From Prostheceraeus crozeri (lineage: Eukaryota; Platyhelminthes; Polycladida; Euryleptidae), in NCBI GenBank assembly GCA_907163375.1, contig CAJQUW010013611.1:160928-224927 (forward strand): 64,000 nt of DNA, read 5' to 3'. Shown here in pieces: positions 45,748-56,310 of the stretch; position 1 is the first letter of the stretch, and every line of letters starts with the position of its first letter. Made by a program: the position numbers and the translations under genes. The notes beneath the pieces are model-generated. The model did not search any database and was not told the DNA's origin. It was given only the letters and a program-made list of their open reading frames with translations.

Positions 45748-46860
45748 ACCATGAACAACGAAAGCGTTCAGGTTTTGCGAATAGTGGACGCAAAGTGCAC
45801 TGAGAACGAATTAGTCGACAATTATGTTGTTGGAACATAACAGACAAGGGGTGAGAAGACGACCCCTCAATTGATGAAATCATTTTGTAACACATCTTTG
45901 TGGCAACTTCGATGAATGAAGGAAACTCTTTCGAATTGATAATCCATTATTTTATCAAATAGATAGTCCGGTGCATTGCAATAAACTGGATAAGCAAATA
46001 AAAATATGGAGCGAATAAAAGCGACATATGATCTGTACATAAGGGTAGCAGGGCAACCCGATCTCTTAAGATTGTACATGACATAAAGTCTCTTCCTCGC
46101 TTTCATAACCAAATCATCCAAATACAAATTCCACTTCATGTCACTAGAAAAAGTAACGCCTAGAATGCGAATGTATGAGACCTGACACAAGGCATTACCA
46201 TCTGGAAAATAAACATCAGACAAAACCAGATTCTTTTTTGTTACAATGTCCATTACAAAACACTTATTTTTATTGAGAGGCAAGCCAATATCGGAGGACC
46301 ATCTATCAATGCTATTAAGCTCTTGCTGGAGATTATCTTCAGAGCTGTCTCGAAGAAAATGAAGGAAGGTAACACCATGAAGGAAGGCATAGCGCACCAT
46401 GAAGACCACTTGGTACACAACTCCAATCAGATATCACACCACCGATAAATTTTACTCACTGTCTTCGACAAGACAAGAAACTATACACCCATCTGACTAC
46501 AAAATTAGGCAAATCAAACTTGACACAAGCTGAAACAATAGTAGAGTGCAGCAATTTATCAAAAGCCTTAGAAAAATCAGTTGTCACAATTCTAACAGCG
46601 CCAGACTTTTTATCCAAAAATTCAATAACTTTGTGATATGCTAGAGCAACAGCCGAAGTGACTCCAGAGCCCGGACGGGGAATATAGGCAAATTGACAAG
46701 GGTCCACTCTATGCTTGATAACAGGAAAAATAAATTTTCGACAGACAATTTTCTCCAACATTTTTGACAAAATAGGCAAAATAGAGATTGGGCGAAAGTG
46801 AGATGCAGTCGTCGGTTTCTCACATTTAGGAACAAGTGCAACATTAGACATCTGCAAGTA
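45748..46860 (-). mobile_element. LINE-M copy 2 (tandem, same orientation)
   Basis: About 99% identical to copy 1 over the shared part. It extends further upstream into the RT N-terminal side (VALVPKCEKPTTASHFRPIS, KMLEKIV). Near 46372-46412 roughly 80 bases are missing and a short AAGGAAGG-type duplication is present, removing the SGVPQGS region and breaking the frame (46857-46456 and 46418-45867 remain open). It lacks LINE-P, so it preserves LINE-P's empty site. Confidence 0.82.
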
Positions 46861-48000
46861 GAGTGGAAACCATCAGCCGTGCACTCTCAGGTATACGGTG
46901 GATAGAGTTGGTGTTAATGCTGGACTACGTAAAATCAGCACTGTCTCTGTTCCTCCCTTGGGGGAGTGCACGTCAGTGTCCCGCTCGTATTGGATTGGGA
47001 TGAGTTAGGGTGGGGGTCTGGGTTAGGAGTGTTTCTATGCGGGGGGTCCTTTGTTGTGTTCGTTGGGTATCTACGTCTAAGATACGATGCTAGGGGGTAT
47101 TTGGGTGTATCCAGTTATCATGTATGGTACTTAAAGTGATTTTATTTTGGTGGTTATAAGGGGGATTAAGTGTTTGATTGTAATCATTCATACGGTCCTA
47201 TTTGCAGTTTTGGGAATTCACTTTTCTCATTTTTTTGGGTTTGGCTAGTGTTTGAGGAGCTTTTGTGAGTGTCTGGGGTAGGCGTATTGTCGATAGGTGT
47301 TAGTGGTAGACTGAGTTGTGATTCTATGTATATGAACTTATGATAGTAGTATGGGGTGTTCGAGGGTCTTTCGGGGGTTGTGTAAGTACATGGGTGTATG
47401 TTAGTCTTCGTGTAGTGGTTCAAATGTGTTGGGGGGATTTGAGGTGGGGTTAGGTGGGCGGGTGTTATGTTTTGGTTATTCGTAAGTTTGGGTTTTATTT
47501 CTGGGGATTAGAGGTATGTATATGTATTGGTGACTGACGGTTGTTGTTAGGGCTGATTTCAGGGTACGATGTTTAGATTGGGTTGGTTGTGGTTCTAGTA
47601 TTTTGCTGATGTATTTAGGTCGGAGTTTCGCGTGTGGATGTCGAGCTTTCTAATTGAACGTGTGGTCGTGGAGGGGGGTTATCATAAATGGATCTTGCTA
47701 ACAGAGATTACACACTCTTTCACCGTGGTGTGATCATAGGGTATATCTATTTCAAGGGTGGTCAGTTTTCTTGTGTGTGGTAATTTTTTGTTCTTTTGTT
47801 GTGCTGTTCTCTATATTTCTCAGTGTTATGAGTTTGGTACGCTTGGTGGTTCCGGGTAGGGGTGCACATTCGGGTCTGTTCTATCTCATAAGCGGTTCTC
47901 TGGTGGGATTTGAGGGACTCTAATTTGGTATTAGTCTCACAACTCGGACATAAACTCTGTACACCATAGTAAAGGTGTCTACTATGTAATACACCCACCT
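46861..48000 (-). other. Strongly strand-biased block (G/T-rich top strand)
   Basis: For about 1.1 kb the plus strand is rich in G and T and very poor in C, most strongly at 46980-47700. The minus strand is therefore A/C-rich, with open frames at 47423-47184 and 47998-47762 full of Thr, Asn, Pro, Ser, Gln and Lys. It lies directly upstream of LINE-M copy 2 on that strand, so it may be a 5' leader or ORF1-like part of a retroelement. Short hairpins flank it (GTGCACTC/GAGTGCAC near 46880-46965, CATAGTA/TACTATG near 47967-47988). No domain recognised. Confidence 0.4.
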
Positions 48001-50453
48001 ATCGAGTACACTCTGAAGGAGTGAATTGAAACAAACTCAACACAACTCAGACCGCACTGATTGAAACATATTGCGATGTCAGTAATCACTCAACAAAACC
48101 GAAAAACTTCGGCTTCTGTCAAAATAGGATGTCTCATTCCAATTACTTGAAAATAAGCCTCCAAAGCACCAGACTCACATATGAAAATTCGAAGTGAAGG
48201 AAGGCATTCAGAATCACTGACCAGAGAATTCATGATGAGACTATTGTTTCTTGTGTAATTGCATAGAACACGCAGCAATTTCCAAAGTTTCTTATTACTC
48301 CCAGTCGATGCCATCGATTCCATAAACTTGAATTTGAGATGACGAATATGATTATTGACGTCTTACGTAGCCGTTTGTATTTGCACCTGTCCACTCGAAA
48401 GGCCCGATCACGATCATCAATGAGAATTTTATGTGACAACTTCATCCATGAAGATCATCAATCGAACTAAAACCATTCGAGATGCGTAAAGAAAAAATCG
48501 AATAAATGATAAAATACTGTACACATAACAAAGGACTGGCGGCAGCATTCAAAATCGTCCGGCTCTGAATCAGTCCAAGCCAAACATCAGACTGGACATA
48601 GCCGAATAAAAGGCCCGAACTGTTGGCACAAGACATTTATCTACCATCTTTTTGAGGTATAAGGCGAGTATTTTGTGCTGGCTTCCAAACAACGACGACA
48701 TGATCTAGCAACCAATCGAGGCTTGGATCGTACATTTGATGCTCGTAAAAAAGTTGGTGAATAATTGATCCAAGCAATGACCTCCACGAGTCGAAAGTCA
48801 ATCCAAGGAAGATAGACGGCACAAAACTAGAAATTTTGAGAACTATGTCGAAAGGCATTAAAATCACCACATAAATTACACGCAGGTTGACCCCGAAACG
48901 TAGGAAACCTTAATCAACTACTTCACCAATGCTAGCCATAGCAGAATCATTTGCAGCTTAATCTTTCAAAAGGATGGTAAAGCAAAGAATAATTAGAGTG
49001 AAATTTTGCACAAATACATTAGAACAAGGAATTCCGACAACACAATTAGATACGATGGTATCTTCACGATGGCAATAGGGACACAGTCGCCAATAGAAAT
49101 TGTATAACACACATTCCTCCACCCTTGCGATCACGATGGTCACGACGATGAGTACAAAAAAAACCCAGACAGAAGAGCGTCATTAGAATGAATGATCAAA
49201 GCCATGATTCATAAACACACAAATTGTCAGAGACGACAGGTAAAAGAACTGATTGACTTCATCTTGTTTATTGATAATGGATAGGACATTTGAAAGAACT
49301 ACCTTCTTTTGGATATGCATACCTTCGCTTTCCGGGCTGCCGTTGCTTTCTTGTCAAAGTAGTAGGTACGGGAACTAGACATTTGGAAGCAGATTTTTTA
49401 TTATTGTACTTTTCAACAGGAAGTCTCCTCTTTGATATTCTAACCAGAATGTGCTGCACATATATTCCAAAATAGTAAAGTCGTCTTCTCACTTTTTTTT
49501 CCCCGCTGACACATACACATGTGCTGATCCACCAAGTTTGCAACAATATCATGCACTATGTATTGAAATTCTAACTGGGCATAATATCCACTTTATAACT
49601 ACTTATTTTTTTAAAAACACTGCGCTTACAAGACACCGTTGGCGGGGGCCATGGCCCTGGTGCCCCCTTGGCTGCGCCCCTGCAGTTCACCAGCCCGAAA
49701 ACAGATTACATTCTATATCATCTTCGCTTTAAACAATTTAAGCATCCAATGAGTACACTGGAGTGACATTAGTTGGACATGGACACAAAATTCGTCGTTT
49801 GATGAGCGTTTACAATTATTGATTAACGGAAAAGAGACATAATTTGCAGACACAGAATGAAAGAAGTCATCAATGAAGGCATGAAAGCTATGACAAAATG
49901 ATAACTTTTTTCCATAAAAGCAACAACGGGTACAAAATAAATACACTCTAAAAAATAAAGCGTAGGAACACAATACTGTTATACACTAAAACAGAGAAAC
50001 AAAATTACAGCAAAATTAAAGACGAGAGAAATATGCAGTACAAATGTAATTCCATCAAAAGAATGAGAATACACTAAAATTAAACTGTCCTGTTAACATG
50101 GAAAAAGTGGCGGAAAGAAAAATAATTACCACAAAGGAAGGATTAGGTTAAAGACAGTCTCCTTCTGTACCACACAAGGTCTGGTTGAGAAATCTCTATT
50201 ATAAGGATGAGCCTCGAAGAACTCCTAGGTTGAGCCTTGTTCCGACAATCTCTGCGTATAATCGTATAAACCATGAACCTTCGCCGGTATACCTTCGGTG
50301 TGCAGCGTGAGAAGTTTAGGATGTCGAGTAATGCTACTGCCTCACTTTCCTGGTGTGTACGTCGTCCACTACACTCAATGCCCATCAGTGTAACATGCTC
50401 CGCAATTCTTTGGGAAAGTCCTGCGGCTCCGATCCGCCGATATAACCTGCTTA
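48001..50453. other. Unique spacer before copy B, no firm gene
   Basis: On the minus strand one reading frame from 48870 to about 48442 runs through two stops (FLGLTFDSWRSLLGSI ..., then DVWLGLIQSRTILN ...), with further open frames to 48090. It may be a decayed membrane-protein exon, but I cannot name it. At 49640-49681 the sequence CTTGGCTGCGCCCCTG resembles the complement of the CAGGGGCG transposon end seen at 38383. The frame 50472-50143 (minus) is unrecognised. Confidence 0.3.
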
Positions 50454-50840
50454 AAGTAAACATGAATTTCAAAGAGAAATAAACATTGTAAATGAAGTCG
50501 AATTATGGTAGATGCATGCACAATCCACTTACACATGCTCAAAGATTAGCTGATGCGTAAAACTTTGACAAGTATGCGAAATCTAAAAAAATTTAAAGGC
50601 AAATCTCGTGCCTGTTTTGGAATTTCATTGTTGTCACAAGAAAGATATTCAAGCATGACTAATCTATTAAAAGGTCAGTGGTGATTAGTATTATGGACGT
50701 GATGTTCCAGCTCTAAAGAGCTGCGAAACAATTGAACAATAAAATTCTTTGAACGCATAGTACACATGATTACTCCATAATAGTCAATCATTCTTCTTTG
50801 GTTGGAATAATGTTGCAATAATTTCTGTACCTAACGCCCC

Positions 50841-51234
50841 ACTAACACATTCACTTTCAACAAGATTCACAAATATCTGCCTGTACTCAGCTTTGTGAAC
50901 ACCACGCATCCCTATGATTTCTTTTCTTCTACATCACGAAAGATCTAAGCGACTTCTTTACATCACCTCACATATATACTTCTACAGAATTTCAGCTCTA
51001 TTTATTGCGACTCCCCAAGTGCAGAAATGCCCCAATTGCATGCAACAGAAAAACTGTGGCAACAGCTGTGATAATGGAATGAAAGACTGCGGCAAAAGTT
51101 TCATGTATGTGATGCAATGAAGACCACGGCACTGTAAGGTACTGAAGACTACGGTCACAACTGGGAATGCAGACCGCTGTGGAGTGATGCAATGAAGACA
51201 CGCGGCACTGTTCTTTACTGATGCAAAGAAAAGA
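50841..51234. other. Block present only in copy B
   Basis: About 390 bp between CTAACGCCCC and CTACGGCGAGACTGGG, which are adjacent in copy A (31071-31100). It includes two imperfect repeats of GATGCAATGAAGAC...CGGCACTG (51110 and 51186), each followed by a GACTACGG-like motif that matches the junction. So at least part is a local tandem expansion. No gene recognised. Confidence 0.55.
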
Positions 51235-52179
51235 CTACGGCGAGACTGGGAATGATGGAATGATTGATTTAATTTTTTAAACTGATAATGGAACAAACCA
51301 TCTTTCATTGGCAGCAATGACACAGGCAGAGTGCGTTGTGGAGTGTATTGCTTGTGCTTCCTTCAGGTATCAGTCCTCCTATTACACAAATACCAATGTC
51401 AAAAGATAGTACTTGTTTTTTTTCATGTGCGAAAGCTTCTCTCTCTCTCTCTCATCTTACATTAAAATGTTAAACAAATCATATAAGAAAGAATGCAATG
51501 CACGCATAGGCATTTTCAAAGACCAAGGACGGAGACTATCAAATTTCACAATATGCTCCCATTTGTAAATACGATTTTTAATGAAAGATCCGAGCATATC
51601 TGGCTTTTTTCAATGTATGTTCTCATCAGTATCACAGAAGTTCACAGTTCAGTCTGATACTGGTTACACACACAAATGAAAGACATGTCAAACTCAAGTG
51701 AGACAGGATTTAGAATTCTATATTCCGCCAGTGTTTCTATCAAACGAATCCAGCAACATCTGCCGCTACGGACTCCATCCAACACATCATGTACACTCCG
51801 TAAGCCAATTGATAGCGAATATATAATCAGCAATATGTGAAAAGAAGCTCATAAACCATCTCACTTCGCTGCCCTCCTTTCCCTAAATTTGCTATCGTAC
51901 TCACATCATTACCTATTGACAACTTACACAGGGGTAAAAAATTGCGAATGATGGTTGATTTGACCATTGTCCAACATATTCGATAACAGAGACAGTGTCC
52001 TATCATGTCTGATTTGAAGGCTGAAAGATGTGCTGTTCTCTACATGATCTAAGATGAGTTGAGCTGCCACACAATCGATGGAAACCCCGAGAATCGATTG
52101 AATTTCGACATAAAATTAGGTGGTCCGATTATAGGTTTAGGGTCTACCTATAAGTTAACTTAGTGATGTGTGTCTTGGG

Positions 52180-52905
52180 CGAAACCCACCCAGCAGAAAA
52201 ATTCAACGTCCAGCTTTCAACTATTTTCAAAATGCTCTCAAATCGCCATGATTCCTATCAATCGAAAACTTTAGATCAGCCCCAAAGTTTTCTCGATAAT
52301 GTTGCTCTCCGATCATTGTTAAAAAAGTTAACCGGGCACGAAAAAACGTTCACAAACTTCTATCTACAAACTTCCTGTAGAACTTTGACAACGACTGTTC
52401 TCTAATTGCTGTGTGAACCGGGTTGGATTGCAGTCACTGAAACTTTGCACAATTCGGCGTATATAATGTTGAACTGGCTTCTCATTGTTCGATTGCTATG
52501 GTATTATGTCAGCAGCCATCTCATGAATGTTGCATGCACAGAATTAGACAGGTCGTCTCTTCTTCCGTTTGACTAGAAGGGAAGCATTGGAACGTGCAAC
52601 GTTATTGAAATGGCACAATCTGCTGACTAAATACCATAGCAATCGAACAATGAGAAGCCAGTTCAGCATTAAAAACGACAAATTGTACAAAGTTTCTGTG
52701 ACTGTTATCAACCGGATCACACAGCAAAGAGACACAGTCGATGTCAAGTTCTACAGAGAAGTTTGTGATCGTTTTTTCATGCGCCTGCTAACTTTTTTTA
52801 AAATGATCGGAGGGCCCTACATTATCGAGAAAACTTTTGCGCAATGATCAGAAATTCTTCGAATCTGAGGAATCATGCGACGGAGCATTTTGATAGAATT
52901 TAGAG
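52180..52905. repeat. Inverted pair of the unknown coding-like segment
   Basis: The minus-strand segment at about 52180-52510 corresponds to 31920-32250 in copy A. An additional plus-strand relative at about 52569-52905 exists only in copy B. The plus arm reads EALERATLLKWHNLLTKYH, NRTMRSQFSI, INRITQQRDTVDVKFYREV. The arms are clearly diverged at the DNA level but similar in protein, so this is an old inverted pair and not a fresh foldback. Copy A probably lost one arm, or copy B gained it. Confidence 0.5.
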
Positions 52906-53098
52906 CAATCCGCAAGCAACGCACGACTATTTTTCCTATCGCTGCAAGGTATTAAAAATTTCTTCTTTTTGCCCACTTATAAAGTTCCTGCATGTGCCAT
53001 TATGTTTTGAATCAGTTTGCACTTCTAGCAAAGTGACATCAGATAAACAATCTAATTCTGTGGTTCATGTGCCAAAGCTTCCTTTGCAAGTCAACACC

Positions 53099-53383
53099 CT
53101 ATAGAAATTGACAACCAATAAAACCACTAGAAATGGAAGTTAAGCGCTTCTATGCAATACACAATAGTGGCACATAAATCGGCACGCATTTTCACTTAGA
53201 AGCCTCCCTCGTCAACGTCTCGCAATCAGTTGATTAGAAATCAGCCAAAAATGAGGTAAATCTTAAGCTTTTAATTGGCTCTTCGTGCCCCAACCTAGTT
53301 CCCACCCGAATGTTCCGCGTACCCTTGAATCACTTTCCCATTCTGGCTCTACTTCAGATAAACAACTTCTGTATCCTTCTATG
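53099..53383 (+). mobile_element. hAT-like MITE without piggyBac (copy B)
   Basis: The copy B counterpart of 32301-34982. It is uninterrupted, with the TTAA target at 53271-53274, followed by the AGTCAAAC duplication at 53384-53391. It is about 29 bases longer than the 256 bp family length because of scattered small insertions. Confidence 0.8.
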
Positions 53384-53922
53384 AGTCAAACAGAAAGAAG
53401 AGACGACTCCGGTCTAATTCCGTGGTTCCGACATAAAAAACAACAATTCGACTCTTCCATCAGCAGCACGAGATTTCATATTTCCCTGCTAAACAGCTGA
53501 TGCAATCCTGCATAACGCAGAAATAGAAGAAAACCTCTAGACATGATAACTGTTAGTTTCGGCAAATCTCGTCGCACCGCATTCTTTCATTTAGAAACAC
53601 TTGTCAAAACGACTTGTATGATTGCGCGCATAGCTTCGTCAGTCAATTGCGCTCAGTTAATTCCCAAGCATTTAAACTAGTTATATCATCGCTCCAGACA
53701 AACAATCTATTTTCTTATGGTCTTGCATGATGCATGTGTGATCTGCACATCAGTATCGCCTCAACTAAATGATGTTCTCCACGGGACTCACAGCACGGAG
53801 TTATAGCTTAACTCTTTGTGTGGAGACAAGATATTGTCTATCGGACACACCAACATCGAAACTCCTATTGATTCCTGGTTTTGATTGATACACAAAGCAA
53901 TGAAGTCTGGTCAACATTCTCA

Positions 53923-54187
53923 CCAGAGAAATTGACAACAATAAAACACTCTAGAATGGAAATTAAGCCTCATCAATGCAAACAATAACGGCACATAAAA
54001 CCACAGCATTTTCACTTAGATGCACTGCCCAACGTCAGTATCATTTTGGGTTAGAATCAGTCACAAGAGTAAATCGAAGCTTTTTCATTGGTTTCGTCAT
54101 GCCCCAACTTAGTTCCCTCGAGTTGCCGCGACCTCTTGATCAATTTCCATTCTAAGCGAACTTCAGATAAACCGTTTATTTTCTATG
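53923..54187 (+). mobile_element. Extra hAT-like MITE present only in copy B
   Basis: A third member of the CATAGAAAT family (GAAATTGACAACAATAAAAC ... TTTATTTTCTATG). It is flanked by TTCTCA at 53917-53922 and 54188-54193. Copy A has the single site CATTCTCAGCACACG at about 35445. It sits about 95 bp upstream of the secreted-protein gene copy, directly before its promoter region. Confidence 0.75.
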
Positions 54188-54281
54188 TTCTCAGCACACG
54201 TACGAATAGAGCTCTGTCGCTGTATACAATGATGAAACGTTTAATCAAGTGGTCCTACCTTTCTTGACTAAACCGTGAACG

Positions 54282-55118
54282 ATGAGGTCCTTTCCTTCTG
54301 TTTTGTTTGCATTTCTAGCACACCGTCCGCGTGCTGTTCCCATTTAGTTCGAGGTCACCGTTCCAGTGGTCCATGGCGCGCGATGACGGCTACGGCGTTC
54401 AAATCCAGGCAACCGGATATGGACACCAGAGCACAGGAGTCACTTCCTCATACGAGCCTGTTAGATGGCTCATCCGTATGGTTTCTCATGATCCGAGCGC
54501 TATCCATCTCCTCACCTCAAGTAGTGGTCACCGGAGAACAGAAAAGTGAGATATGGTCCACCAGTGCACCCGCGTCCAATCGTTCTTGACACGCTAGCGT
54601 CTCGGGCGAAAGGAAGGACTGTCATTGAGAACGTTGTCCCATCTTGCAACCAGTGATATGTCAAAAGAATGTATGCAAGTGCACATGCGCGTGCTCCAAT
54701 GTATGTACCTCCACTACAAACGCTACGAGCCTGCCTCCAATTATGGTCTCCTCCTCAATGTCAAGGCTATGAGCCTGCCCTCCAATGTAACGGGGCCTCC
54801 ACAACGTCGAACGCTAAATAGCCCTGCTCACAATGTACGGAACCATCACCCAACGTCAAGGGTAATGAGCCTGCTCCTGTCTACGGGCCTCCTCGACAAC
54901 AGACCGCTCATTCAGACCTGGCCCAGTGTATGAGCCGCCTCAGCAAAGCTATCAACTTGCCCCAGTCGTTATGAAGCCCGCCCCATACAAAGCTATCAAC
55001 CACGAACAGTCTGGCGGACTATGGTGGCAAAGGGCTCCAGATCATCCTCATCGCTACGGATTCCTCACCGATGACATCCCACGCAAGACTCGTCAGTGTG
55101 TATCCATACATGGGATAA
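54282..55118 (+). pseudogene. Scrambled copy of the secreted-protein gene
   Basis: Aligns from ATG to TAA with 35536-36276 but is 837 bases long against 741. It is interrupted by dozens of small insertions that break every frame. Phrases such as GGCTACGGCGTTCAAATCC remain exact between them. A natural pseudogene would show substitutions and occasional indels, and here insertions dominate. I suspect uncorrected read errors over an allelic gene that may be intact. Treat the gene count as one until reads are checked. Confidence 0.8.
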
Positions 55119-56214
55119 GGCGACATGAATGACACTTGTTTTGCTTTTAACAACGGATTGCCTTTTCGTACAACCGTTTCTCAATAAAAATTATTGCTAT
55201 GAGCCACAAAATCTTTTCTTGACTCTGGACGACGCGCTTGGATAGAGGAAATCGTGTAGCGTCCAAGATCAGCAGTGTGTATTCTGTTGCTCATAAATTA
55301 ACCCATGCAAATTTTTATAAAGATTTTGTTTTGAACGCACAAAGCAAGTTTACCAACACTCTCCAAGTAACTATTGTCGCTAAATGTAGATCCTAAAAGA
55401 GCACCGCGCTCGAAAAGGCTCGTGAGGGTCAAATAACTTCAATACATCAAAAAGGTCAAATCTTTGATACTCAAATAGGTCTATAAGCTTGATCGAAAAT
55501 ATTGCTTTATGTGCCATGAATTTTGAGTGTCAACGTTTTGCGATGCCAGAATCTCTTCAAACAAAAACTTTTGGACGCGTACATATAGAAAAAGACACTG
55601 TATGCAGAGGAAGTAAATAAACGTACTAGAGAAGATCTCCAGAACCGAAATGTTGCTTAGGCACAAAAATTAGCTTGTCAGAACACCGTTGAAACAATAG
55701 GTAGAAAAAATGAGTGGCAGTCGAGCCCCGAGTAAAAAATAAATAAGAATTAAACAAATCGGTTTTTATCCCAAAATTTCCTCATCTGAGCATGGGAAAT
55801 AATTTTGTCAAGTTGGGACCACCGGATTTAGTACAGAGCATGAATTTCTTCAGCTTCTGCATAGATGGAACAGAGCAAGCAATATTTATTTTTTTGGATT
55901 CCGCATGGTCATGAATAAGAAATCAGGCGCTCATGGATTTCATGGATGTTGAAGGTCCAAGTGTCACCAACGGGGTAGCTCATGGGATCATGCCTTTCAG
56001 GTCAATCATTCAGAGCTTCATTCTAGTCTCTTAGATGGTTCTTTCTGCCATTATTATAGAGGAGAAACATTGCATAATTTCTGTTTTAGATAATCAATCA
56101 GTTTTTGACATCTTATAATCAGGTGTCTCATTCTAACCCTCGCAAGGCAGGGGGCTCTATTGCTTAATCTGGAAGACATGGAGTGCTACGAGTCTTATCA
56201 GCTATGCCACGAAA

Positions 56215-56310
56215 GATGAAAATTAACCACACTTGTACAATAAATTTATTCCAAATAAATAATTTATTTCTTTGGAATAAAATTTATTGACAAGTGTGGC
56301 AATTTTCATC
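56215..56310. mobile_element. Palindromic Penelope terminus (copy B)
   Basis: The counterpart of 37291-37382: mirror copies of GATGAAAATTACCACACTTG around a short AT-rich loop, with a few single-base insertions. Confidence 0.6.

Noticed and set aside
53923-54187. SINE insertion
   Set aside because: No A/B boxes or tail. Short inverted ends and a target duplication match the hAT-like MITE family instead.
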